Assembly (NCBI GenBank): GCA_003116995.1
Contig: BDSL01000026.1
Span: 930,001-994,000, forward strand
Source: Yamagishiella unicocca
Taxonomy: Eukaryota > Chlorophyta > Chlorophyceae > Chlamydomonadales > Volvocaceae
Reading direction: 5' to 3'
DNA: 64,000 bases
Made by a program: the position numbers and the translations under genes
The notes under the pieces: model-generated
Told to the model about the DNA's origin: nothing
The model's input: only the letters and a program-made list of their open reading frames with translations
Databases searched by the model: none
Part shown: positions 22,801 through 34,800 of the stretch, one piece after another
Layout: each line of letters begins with the position of its first letter
How positions within the stretch are numbered: the stretch's first letter is position 1

Positions 22801-25800
22801 CCATGCGCCTGAAACGGACACTCATCGGTGCCGGTTGGTAACGTATACCGGTATCATCTCCATGGTAACGGTCTGTATACGGGCTGGGACTTCGCCGGGC
22901 TTCGCCGCGTCTCACCTCACCATGTCCCAGCCCGCCTCCCAAGTCGCCCCATACGGAGCCTCACACGCTACCGCACGTTTGCTTCCTTCCCTTTAATGGG
23001 TCGCCACGGGCCATATACGACAAGTTTCTTCTCGGTAGCCAAGCCAAGCCTTACGGCATGCGCGCGTGTCCGAAACTATTCGCCGGTTGGTTTCTGCCCT
23101 CCGTTTCCTATGTCGTGTAACCGGCGGGTCTTCGCGCTACCCCCCTCGCCCTGGCACAAACACGCCCTTGATGATGTTGCCACCACTACTTCGTCGTTGC
23201 CACTACCCCCCCGGCAACTGGCTCGTTTCCTCCGCTGGCATAAAGTTTACAATCTATTCCTTAACAGCATTTCAGCTGGTTCAAAGTCCCTATCGCTCCC
23301 CCGCCTCCCTAAACCAGACCACCGTCCGGTTTCTTCACCCTCCCGTCGAGATTCGCTGCGTAGCGGTATACCAACGTCCACCCGCACTAATCCCCCCCGC
23401 CTGCGGGGAGATGGGGATGGGGGGCTGGCAGGGCTGTCTGCATTCGTGCGTTCTCGTCTGCGGGCATGTGGGTGCTCTCGCTTGTACTATCGCGTTTCCC
23501 GGTCTTCCACGGCCGCACTTCGGCATCCTGTCGCGGACGCTGGCTAGCCAAGTCATGTATTTTCACTTCATCGACACGGTAGCGGCTGTGTCTAGGTTCG
23601 GGCGGGCCCGGACTTCGGATAAGTCTCGCTCTATCATGTAAAGCCGCCACACATAGTTCTCCACCATGCACCTAAACCAAGTTCTACAGCATGCACAATT
23701 CTAAACGAGTATATCGAACGTTTCATAGCTTGGTTTTACTTTCAAGCCGGCCTACAGAAACTCAAATACCCCACCTTCGCAGCATGACCCTCGGGTAGGG
23801 TCGTAGCCTCTGGAAGTAGGCCGTGTCAGTGGAGTTGCGGCACAGCAGCAGCACCGCGGGCACAGAGCCGCTTTCCACCTCGTCGATAGCGCGGTTGACA
23901 AAGCGCCACTGGGTCTGGTTGGGCGTTGGGTGTTGGGTGTTGGGTGTTGGGTGTTGGGTGTTGGGGTTCATGGTCCGATGCTGCAGGGAGGTGATGTGCG
24001 GTCAGATGCGCCCCACCTGAGATGTGTACTCCGGGTTGAGGATGACGTGGTAGCCAGACCAGCTGTTGGATAGCCGCAAACCGTCATCTTGCTTGTCGTA
24101 CAGCTTCTCAGCGGGGATGTTTGGGTTGGACTGAGGGCGGTCGGGAGCGGGGGCCAGGAGGGGTTCCGCAGTGGGATGAAACCGCAGGAGGGGCAGTGGG
24201 ATGAAACCGCAGGAGGGGCAGTGGGATGAAACCGCAGGAGGGGCAGTGGGATGAAACCGCAGGAGGGGCAGTGGGATGAAACCGCAGGAGGGGCAGTGGG
24301 ATGAAACCGCAGGAGGGGCAGGGGGGGCGGGGCACTGGGGCCTGTCATCGCGGCGGCTAGGAGCCCAACAGCGCAAAGGCCGCCGCTCAGGGCCCCACCT
24401 TGGAGTTGGTGCAGGGGTCCAGCAGGCCGCGGATGTACGGCATGGAGGCGGTGGGTCGCTGCGGGAGCGGTAGCGGGCGGTGGGAGGGTGGGAGGGCGTG
24501 AAGGGGGGGCTATAGCGAAGCCCCTGCCACCAGCCAGTGTCCTCCCCTCACCTCGCCTCTCCTGCCACCAGTGCCCCCCATCCCATAGCAGTACTAGCCT
24601 CTAGCCATTCACCCATCCCATCCCTCCTTCCCTTGCCTGCCCGTCGAATGTCCTCATCCTCGCTTCTGACGATCGCCGCCTTTGCTCGTTCGCTTCGGTC
24701 TTTCCTTCCCATTATTCAGGTCTGTCTACATCTCCCAATTTTTACACGTAACCGGGCGGGTTTCCTTGTGCCGGGCACGTTGCTCTTTTCATTCGCATTC
24801 ACAGGCCGTTGACAGGTGACGGGGCTGCTCTCCGCCGCTGAAGGCGTCGACTCCAATTGCCTTCGCTTAACACTATGACTTGTTCACTTACGACCAGCTT
24901 CTCCTTCCAGACGCCTTTATTTAGTTCACAACTTTAGTCTCTTTCATAGCACCATTTGTTTCCTACAGTCTACACTACCTTATCAACTGAACGTTACGAA
25001 CCTTTACGAAACGCTGCGACTTTCAGCAGCGCCTCCCCTTCATCTACTTGCCAACTACCGGTTTATTGCTCATTACTGCCGTATCGCGTTACAGCAGAAG
25101 AAGGGGTCGAATGGCCAGCACTCGGATCCCGGTGTAGAGGCCAGCACTCAGACCCCAGCCACCCCTTCGGAGACACAAAATCCAGAAGATAACAGAAAGA
25201 CGCACGCCCCTGACACCCACCCATATTGAGATTGCACTAGTGGCCGACAGTGATGACAGACCAACGTCTGCATCGCCCTCTGGTTTGTCGGCCGTGGATT
25301 CGCGGATATGATACACCCCCCCGTCCTTTCCCCCATGCCCCGCGTCTTCACGCCACATCTTTCCTCACCGCTGTACTCCGTCGTACAGGACCGCGTCGTA
25401 CCCGTCTCCCCCCACATCCGGCCTCCCCTTCACTGCGTCTGTCTCTTTCGCCGCGCCGCTGGGGCTTCTTCGTTCCTTTGGCCCCTGCCCTCCCGCTCCG
25501 CCACTGGGTGTTGTTCCTGACGCCCGCCGATGCCCCCTGCCCGCATGCTTCGCGTCGACCGCCATCACCACCCGCTCTGGGCCCTGGCCAGGTGAGTTCC
25601 ACCGCCGGGTCGGGCACATGTTTTGTTCGCTTTTTGCTAGTCGTTGCGTTCTTGTCTGTGCGCACGCATCGGGACCTGCGTCTCGGCTCTCGCGTTCTCC
25701 GGTCCCCCATGGCGGCGCGGCGCGGCTCCGGCCTCCTGCCACGGACGCCGGCGGACCCCTTCTGGTAACTTCCGGCTTCCTCACGTCGTCCGCAACATTA

Positions 25801-28800
25801 TGGTCGGTATTCGGGCGGGTCGGGACCTTGCCGCGCTGTCCGCTCTCCATCGCTCGCCGCCTCCCCCAGTTCTCTAGCTAGCGCCCAAAACGAACCGGTT
25901 TCGCAAAACGTTTCCTTGTTTCGCGCGGGGTCCTCGCTTCCTTTCGTCCAGCCGCCGCCGATTTAGCTTAGCCGCCGAAGGTCGACATACGACCGTCTTT
26001 CGCCTCACCCCAGTTCTCCAGCATGCATCTCTAAACGGTTTTTTCTCGCATCCACGGGTCTACCTCGAAACCCCTGCCATCAGTAGTGTCTCCCGCCCGG
26101 CCTCACCTTTCCCCCCGCCTCCCCCCCCCATCTGGCTGTTGTCGGGCTGGCAACAGCCAGAGCTTATGTTGGTCTTAGCCTTGATTCGTATCTTGGCCAC
26201 TTTTGAGCGTGACGTCCCCTGCGTGGATCAGCCCCACTGTCCTTTACCGTACGCGTACTCGCCGTTGCACAACCACATCCTCCCCTTTCATGCTAACACG
26301 CTAACACATTCGCACTCATACGGATTACTAGCGTCACCCGTTGACGCCCGCGTTGCCGGCCCTCCATCCCGATGCCTCGCCGCGCGCGCTCCGCGCGCTT
26401 CGAGGCAATTGAGGCCAGGATGGGGCTGGCGGGCGATAAACAGAAGCAGGAAGTCGGCGAAGGCTGCTGAGCGAAGGGCGTGGGTTTGAAGGGGGCGCTC
26501 GGCAGCTGCAGCGGAACATTGGAGGTTCCGCGCGGGTATGTCCGCAATCAATACCTTGGGTACGGGTCTGGTGTATTCATAGCCATAAGGCATGTCAGGA
26601 ACAATGCCGGACTGTCCGGTCCCCTCTGTGTCCTGTGCCCCGGTTCTTTTATGTACCCCCCCCCCGCCCCATGTGAGTTCCACCGCCGGTTGGGCCCCTG
26701 TTTTCTGCTAGCCGTTGCGTTCTTGCGGCGCGGCTTCGGCCTCCTGCCACGGACGACGGCGGACCTCATCTGGTAATTTCTGGCTTCTTCATGTCGTCCG
26801 CAACATTATGGTCGGTATTCGGGCGGGTCGGGCCCTTGCCGCGCTGTCCATCGCTCGCCGCCGCCCCTCGTTCTCCAGCTAGCGCCCAAAAACAACCGGT
26901 TTCGCGAAACGTTTCCTTGCGTCACGCGGGGTCCTCGCTTCCGTTAGCCTAGCCGCCGCCGCCGATTTAGCTTAGCCGCCGAAGGTCGACATACGACCTC
27001 CGTCTTTCGTTTCCTCAACCAAGTTCTCCAGCGTACGTACATCTCGAAACCTCTGTTCTAAACGGTTTTTCTCGCATCCACAAGTCGTCCTCAAAAACTC
27101 CCGACCCATGTCGAGTAACTGGTTATTTTCCGTAACCCCCCTCTCCCGCTCGGAGCAGCTTCGTTCGACGCCGGCTGGAAGCCACACGCGCAGCGCATCT
27201 ACCGCACTCAACCTCGCACGTGTAACGCGGCACTTGGGCTGCCGTGCCCACCCCCACCCCCTGGCGTGCCTGCCGCCAATCCCCCGCTCGGTGCCGCACT
27301 GCGGTGGCGCCGAGCGTGGTTCAGCGGTATCGTGGGGATCCGTCCCCCACGGACCGCATACTGCTACCCTCTTGCATTCCAGACCACGCGATACCCCCAC
27401 CTACAATCCACTATGCCCTTACCGCTATCAACCCGTTCTAGGACTAACCAATTCCATACTTTCACACCCGGTTTTGCGCCCCCACGCGTAGTGCCGTATC
27501 ACCCCACGCTGGCCGTACCCAGCAGGACATATCCGGCGGACCGACTGTTAGCTCCGTCTCTTTCGCCGCGCCGCCTCGGACTCTCCTTTGCTTTGGCCCC
27601 TGTATTTCCGCTATCTATATCCCGTCTGTCCTAACACCTCTCGCCGCTATCCCTCACGCATGCTTCGCGATGACGGACGTCGGTAACCGTTTTCCGCTCT
27701 GGCCAGGTGGGTCACCCGGCCGCGTTCGGAAGTTAGGTTTTGTATGTCCCGTACGCTTCTTGTGCCGCTGTACGCTTGCGGTTGCGACTCCTGCTGTCAC
27801 GGCGGTTTCTCAATAGCAAGGCGGCGCGGTTCAGGCCACACGACGGGAATGGAAGCTCGCCAGTGCCGCTTTGCACCATGTCTCACTGCACCAACCCGGT
27901 CCGCCGTCTTCCGCTTCACACGCACGCTACACGCACGCTACCGCTTCCTTTAAACGGAAAAAAACAAACACAGGTTTCTCGGTAGTCAATACGAAGTGCT
28001 CCAGCATGCGCCCACAACTATGTGTTCGAAGACAGTGCGCCAGCTATTATACCTGTGTCGTGTAACCGGTATTTATCCTTGCAAGCCCCCGCCTCACAAC
28101 CGTTTCCCGCTGTGACAAGGTGAGTCCCCCGGCCGCGTCCCGCATTTAGGATTCGTCTTTTTTGTACGTTTGTTCGGCGACTGTTAGCTTGCGGATGCGG
28201 TTAGTGTCGCGGTTTCCCCTGAGTAAGGCTGCGCGGTTCAAGCCACACGTCCGCAACGGACGCACGCCGGTGCGAATCGGTAATGTTCTCCTTTCCAAGG
28301 TAGCGGTCTGTGTCCGAGCTAGGCTGGGACGTCGCCAGGCATCATTGCAAATCGCATCGCCAGGTGTCCGAAGCTTATGCACCAGCTACACTTCCCACGT
28401 CAAGCAACCGGTTCTTTTTTGTAACCCTCCCCTCACCTCCCCCCGCCTCACCTCCTACCCCCGACCCACCTCGCCGTAACTCCCCCCCCGCGTCACCCTC
28501 CCCGCCTCACCTCACCCTTCCCCCGCCTCATCTCACCTCCCCCGCCTCATCTCACCTCCCCCGCCTCATCTCACCTCCCCCGCCTCATCTCACCTCCCCC
28601 GCCTCAACCCCCCTCACCCTGCCTCACCGGCAGCTCGAACAGCCGGAAAGCGCCCGCATGGATGATCCAGTCGGGGGTCAGGCCCATCCGCTCTGAGGGT
28701 GGGAGAGAGCGGCGGGGGGCCACAGGACGCGGGGGCTGCGTGAAGGACCGCGGCGTGCGGGTGGGTGGGTGGCCCCCGGGGGCGGGAGAGGCCGGGGGAC

Positions 28801-31800
28801 AACGGAGGGAATGGAAACAAGAACCCTGCGCCCAGCCCAGATGGCCCATCGTTACCACGTAACAGTGGCATTAGCTTCCCCCCCGTCCCTGCCCCCCCGT
28901 CCCTGCCCCCCCGTCCCTGCCCCCCCGTCCCTGCCCCCCCGTCCCTGCCCCCCCGTCCCTGCCCCCCCGTCCCTGCCCCCCGTCCCTGCCCCCCCGTCCC
29001 TGCCCCCCCGTCCCTGCCCCCCCGTCCCTGCCCCCCCGTCCCTGCCCCCCCGTCCCTGCCCCCCGTCCCTGCCCCCCCGTCCCTGCCCCCCCGTCCCTGC
29101 CCCCCCGTCCCTGCCCCCCCGTCCCTGCCCCCCCGTCCCTGCCCCCCGTCCCTGCCCCCCCTCCCTGCCCCCCCGTCCCTGCCCCCTTACCCAGCTCCTC
29201 GTTGCGGCTGCGCCCAGCCTCGCCGCCCTCGTCACTGCCAGCCCCCCGCCAGTCGGACTAAACAACTCGGAGGTTGCGGGCAAGGGGTGCGGTGTCAGCG
29301 GTCGTGAGGGGGGTCGGGTGAAGGGGCACTCCGCCCCCAGTTTCACAGCCAGTGCACACAAACCCCGCTCCATCCTTCCCACCTCCCTCGCCGCCTCATC
29401 CCCCGCACCTCCTCGTTCGGGTGTCCACAGCTGCCACACACCCAGTGGTGACGGGGGGGCATGTGGGCAGGACTGAGGCAGGGGGGGGTCAGGCAGAGGG
29501 CGTGGAAGGCGCGGCGACAGCGCCGGCAGGACACCTGCAGCGGGGGGGTAAGGCTTATCCTGCAGAGGGCTGGTGCTGCAGGGGGCTGGTGCTGCAGGGG
29601 GCTGGTGCTGCAGGGGGCTGGTGCTGCAGGGGGCTGGTGCTGCAGGGGGCTGGTGCTGCAGGGGGCTGGTGCTGCAGGGGGCTGGTGCTGCAGGCAGGCC
29701 AGCCTCCCGCGACCCCGGTCCCAGGTCCCCGGTCCCGGTGGATGGCCTCTACGTTATTGCCGTACCCAGTGAAAACAGGGCTTTCCTGCACTGTTACCTG
29801 CCCCTCCGCTAGTCCTCCATCACAGGGCTTGCCCCCCTGGTAGGCGCCGGTTCCGGCAGATCTGCCGGAGGGTACTGGCTGTGTGTTGCTCGCTACTGCT
29901 GGTTCGCTGGTTCGCTGGTGCGAGACTGCGGGCCGCTCGTGCGAGTCGTGAGGTAGCCTGGCACCGCATCACACGGGAGTGAGACCGGGGGCAGCCACTC
30001 TCAACCGCTGACCCCCCCCCCCTTGCCCCCTCCTGCCTGCCCGCCCTGCCCCTCCTGCCTGCCGCCCACCTGCCCGCCCTGCCCCCTCCCGCCTGCCCGG
30101 CCCACCTGCCCGCCCTGCCCCCTCCTGCCTGCCCGCCCTGCCCCTCCTGCCTGCCGCCCACCTGCCCGCCCTGCCCCCTCCCGCCTGCCCGCCCACCTGC
30201 CCGCCGGCCTCCTCGCAGACCGCGCATATCCGCAACCTGGAGCGCCAACTGCTGCCCAGCCCCTCCCTGGAGCCCCCTGGGAGACCCGGCGTCGTCGTCG
30301 CCCCCTGGCTGCCGGCCCCCAGCAGCTGCTCGAGCTGCTCCCGATCACGTCGCTCCTCGTCCGCCGCCAGCTGCTCCTCCCGCAGCCCCACCAGCCGCGC
30401 AACCTCCGCTGCCGGCTGGATGGCCTGGCCGGGCGGGGGGCCTGGGGCCGCCCCCTCCAGTTCCGTTAGAGCCAGCAAACCGCTGGAGCAGCTGGGATTA
30501 CCGGTGCGTGCAGCGGGGGTTCAGGGTTCTCTTTAGAAGCGGCAGGGACGGAGTGACGGTGTGGTAAGAGGCGAGGAGTGTTGAAGGGTTACTTGTCCAC
30601 CCCGCCCTGGTGCTGAGAGAGGGGCGTCTGCCCCTTCTGCCCCCTCTGTCCCCTCCGGCCCCTCTGACCCCTCTGCCCGACGCCGACTCGGAAGAGAAGG
30701 ACCTGCCGTACGCCGTACGTAGGCGCTCCAGGGTTAGGTGGCGAAGCAGGGAACGGGGCGGGTGCGTGTGTGGTGTCGCCGCGCCGTGTGTGGTGGGACA
30801 CCGCCGCGCCGCGATATTCCCCGAGGGGGGGGAGGGGTAACAGTCCAGGCGGCGCTAAGCGGACGGGAGGTGAAGGGAGCGAGTGGCTTGGTGGACTGAC
30901 CAGTAGGAAAGCTGGGTAGCACCGGAAGCTCGTGGAGGAGAGGACCGGGTGGCTGCCACCGCATTCGGCCCCAGCGGCTTTCAGCCGCGTTGGGGCCACA
31001 CACCCATCCAACAGTGCGGTATCGGTCCCCCCCCCCGTGCCCCCCGCCCACCCCTTCTTCCTCCGGCTCCAGGCCGTCAGCCCCGCCAGACGTTCCGCCG
31101 CCTCCCCCGGGTCCGCAGCAGCTGCCGCCAGGGCCGCCACGTCGTCATCGGGCAGCCACACGTGGTTGTGCTCGCCTGCGCCCGGGGGGCCAGGGGGGGC
31201 AGGGGAAAACGCGTATTTGCCCAAAGAAAGAAGAGAGAAACTGAAAGCCTAGCTGAAGACAACCCAAGTAGGTGTGCGGGTGGGGTGGGATGGGGGGCAG
31301 TGGGCCGTGCGGGCCCAGTGGTTTTGGTTCCCTCGAGGCAGGTGGTGGCCTGATGGCAGCAATGACGGCTTGCTTAGGAGGAGGCTGCTGCTGCTGCCTG
31401 GCTGCCGACTGCTGCTGCTGCTGCTGCCTGGCGATCCAGTCGTCGAGGTCGTGGCGGGGAGTCGCATATGAGGCGGGAAGGGCGGGCAGGCCGTGTCAGG
31501 CGGAAACGAGATCCGGCAGGGACGAGGGTGAGGACATCCCCTCCCGGCCCACCAGCCCCACCGTAGAAGTGCACCAGCGTGCTCCCCGGCTGGTAGCTCG
31601 CCAGCAGGTCGGGCACCTCCGTCTTGCGGCAGTAGCGCAGGGAGAACACGATGGCGGGCCAGGGGCAGTAGCCGGGGGTCTGGGGCAGCGGGGGTCATGG
31701 CTGTTTAGATAGCCACGCATTGTATGATTGATATCATTTTGTGTCACTTCCTGCGGATCCGCCGACCTCGCACCCGCCGCTGCACCCCCTCCCCACCGGA

Positions 31801-34800
31801 TGCCAGCACATGAAGCGACCAGCGGGACCTAAGTGGCTGCCAGCGGACGCAGCTCGCAATCCCCCTCCCAGCGGCCCCCCTCCCTTACCGCCCTGCGTTC
31901 TCCTCCTCCCCTCACAACCCACCCCTACAACAGGCGCCTCGTCCTGGCGCCGCCCTCCCCCGGCCACATGCGAGGCGCGCCAGCGGGGCCAGCTCCTCAC
32001 CTTGACCCACAGCCTCGTGCCGGGCGGCGGTCTCACGGAGGGCCCTGCCTCCGCCCCCTCCGCCACCCCCTCGGCCATCAGCCTCTCATACAGCTCCAGC
32101 CACGCCGGGTGGCCCTGCTGCTGCAGCTGCTGCAGCCCCGCCACCGGCCGCTGATGTCCGCCGCTGCTGCCGCCGGTCCCGCCGCACGGGGGGGGGTGAG
32201 CGGCAGCAGCGGCGCAGGTGGCGACCTGCTGCAGCTGGTCGGCTGCCACTGGGGGCGAAGGGGGTCCAGGACGGAAGGCAGGGGGGCGGTCCCGCGCTGT
32301 CAGGTGGCAGCTCGCTCTGAGGGGCTCAGGGCCCCGCGGGGCCCAACAGACCCGGAGGATCGCGGCCCCCACTCGCAATGCCACCCACCAGCGGTTCCGG
32401 CGGCCGTAGCGGGTAGGGGCGCTACTGGCTTGCTGCGGGCGGGGTGGGGAGGCGGACCCTTGACCTGTGTACGGTATGCGTGGGTGGATGGGCGTTGGGG
32501 GGATAGGAGGGGGGGTGTTGGGGGGTTTCGGTACCTACGAAAGCATTGTTTTCGGCACCACATAATGAGCAGTCCGTGCCAAGGAGCTCAGGTGCCAAGG
32601 AGTGCAGGCATTGCAAGACGTCTGGGGATCTCCGATGTGCGGGTCATATAACCACCAACCAGTTGAGCAACTGCCAACAATACCCGGAGAAGCACTGATG
32701 GCCGGTGCAGACCCCGCCCGGCCACCACCACGAACAAGGTGCAAACATCCATTCTGGCCCCACACACCTGATGATGTTTCCACAACAGTAACAAAGCGTA
32801 CGACAAGCCAACCCCCCCGCTGCGCCGCCATCCCCCCTCGTGTCAAATAACCTTACTGCGACATGCTCCCGCTGTGCTCCCGGGTAGGTGGCGACCTCCC
32901 TCAGCAGCCTTCCCTGGCCTCCTACGCTCACCTCGTTCTGCCGGCCACAAGCACCGCACACCCACAGCGCCTGCACAGCTGCGACCCCTTCCGGCCCCAG
33001 CTCCGCCCCGGCAGCTGCCGCCACCGCCGCTGCCGCCGCCGCCAACATGTGCTCCGGGCTGATGTCGGGGGCGGGCAGGCAGAGCGTGTGGAAGGAGCTG
33101 CGGCAGGAGCGGCAAGTGACCTAGCGGGGGGGCAGTGCGGAAGTCCCGTGGGCCAAAAATACGGGCTGTGGTGTGGGTTGGTGATTGGGTTGTGGTTTGG
33201 GTTGGCGGTTGAGTTGTAGTTTGGGTTGGTGATTGGGTTGGTGATTGGGTTGGTGATTGGGTTGGTGATTGGTTAAGGATTGGGTTGGTGATTGGGTTGG
33301 TGATTGAGTTAAGGGTTGGGTTGAGGACTGGGTTGGGGATTGGGTCCGTGATGGGTGGGGGGGTTGGGCTGGGGGTTGACCTGGGGATTGGGTTTGGGGA
33401 CTCGGTTGGTGATTGGGTTGAGGATTGGGTTGAGGATTGGCTTGACCTTCCAATCCGGGCCCCCCTCTTTCCTGGCCCCTCCCTGCCGCCTGCTTCTCCT
33501 TCCCGCTTGCGCCTCCCCTTCGCTTTCCTGCAGCCTGCGACTCTCCCCCCCGCCTGCCACTCCCCGTGCTGGTTCTCCGCCCTTACCTGGGTCCCGATCT
33601 CGCCGCAGCTGCTGCACTGCGGCTTGCGCCCCCCTCCCCCCCCTCCCGCCCCTGCCCCTGGCTGCCCCCTCCACAGCGTCATCATGCGGGCCAGCTCGCG
33701 AGCTGTGTCGGAGGCTGCGGCGGCCCCCAGGGCGCCCTGCAGCTCGTCCAGTGTAGCGGCAGCCACCCTGGAGCCGGACAGCGGGGGTAGCGGCAGGCAG
33801 GTGAGGGCTATCGGGTGGAAGGGGCCCAGCAAGCAGCCAGCCAGCAGCCAGCCAGCCAGCAGCCAGCCAGCCCTAGGGACACCACCACCAGGGCCCAACC
33901 CTTACACCCTCTCCTCAAGTCACCTTCACTCCCCGCATCCAACCCACGCCAGCCCTCCACGCGCCCCGGCCCGGTGGGTTCCTCACTCCTCGAGGGCCCC
34001 GTACCGCCAGGGGCAGCAGGTCCCTAGGGCCGCCCCACCTCACCCCGACTTGCGAGCGAGCGCCCTCAGTGCCGCCAGCCTCGCCTCGCGGTGCGCTGTC
34101 CAGGGGGTCAGAGACGACTCCGCTGCCCACCAGTAGTTGTGGGAGCCTGGGGGGTTCGAGGAAGACCCGTGGATGCCCGAAAAAACCGTTTAAAACAGAC
34201 GTTTTGAGATGCATGCTGGAGAACTGGGTTGGGGATACTAAAGCCGAAGGTCGTAATATGACCTTTGGCGGCTAAGCTAAAGCGGCTACGGCGAGACGAC
34301 AGGAAGCGAGGACCCCACGCGACGCACGGAAACGTTTCGCAGAACCGGTTTTGGGCGCTAGCAGGAGAACTGGGGGAGTTGGTGAGCTATGGGAGCGCGG
34401 ACAGCGCGGTCCGGTCCCGATCCCGGTCCCGACCCGCCCGAATACCGACCAGATGGTTGCGGACGTTCGGACGTTGCGAGGAAGTCGGTCATTACCAGAG
34501 AAGGAAGGTCCGCCGGCGTCCATGGCAGGAAGCCGAAGCCGCGCCGCGCCGCCATGGGGGACGCGAAAGCCTAGACGCAGGTCCCGACAACCGCAGACAA
34601 GAGTGCAACGACTAGCAAAAAACCACCAAAACAGGGGCCCAACCCAGCGGCGGAACTCACCTGGCCACGGCCCAGAGCGGGTGGGGAAGGCGGTCGACGC
34701 GAAACATGCGGGCAGGGGGCACCAGGATTTAGGAACAACATCCAGGTGCGGATCGGGTGGACAGGGGTCAAAACAACGAAGAGGCCCCAGCGGCGCGGCG

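Larger units (their letters stand above)
21072..28692 (-). other. Dam-type (phage T4/T1-like) DNA N6-adenine methyltransferase domain
   Basis: Exons 28692-28628 (LTPDWIIHAGAFRLFELP), 24458-24399 (PYIRGLLDPCTNSK), 24130-24017 (KLYDKQDDGL, GYHVILNPEY), 23908-23775 (WRFVNRAIDEVESG, VLLLCRNSTDTAYFQRL) and 21229-21072 (RFKDYDKTPIGFGVAVFCIA). This is the order of the phage-type DNA N6-adenine methyltransferase fold: TP entry motif, LD-x-C SAM loop, KxDDGL, catalytic N-P-x-Y, and the LLP-x-R-T-D-T-like strand. The catalytic motif is NPEY rather than the usual NPPY/DPPY. Introns 24459-28627 and 21230-23774 are full of repeats. Confidence 0.8.
29409..30482 (-). other. PHD finger 2 (two exons)
   Basis: Exon 30482-30197 has a charged helical stretch (LREEQLAADEERRDREQ) and ends LRICAVCEEAGGQ. 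Exon 29534-29409 gives VSCRRCRRAFHALCL and HHWVCGSCGHPNEE. Complete C4HC3 ligands, split at the same point and phase as PHD finger 1. Confidence 0.88.

Noticed and set aside
23925..23967. Telomere-like TTGGGTG array
   Set aside because: Wrong unit for green-algal telomeres, only about five copies and intronic.
24171..24320. CRISPR-like regular repeats
   Set aside because: Six identical 25-bp units with no spacers, in a eukaryotic intron: a minisatellite.
28765..29476. Pro-rich ORFs through the 14-bp repeat
   Set aside because: Products are pure translations of the minisatellite in several frames.
32300..32931. Missing exon between PHD1 and PWWP2
   Set aside because: Several GT/AG-bounded candidates exist, but none with the needed phase (0 in, 1 out) was convincing, so none was called.
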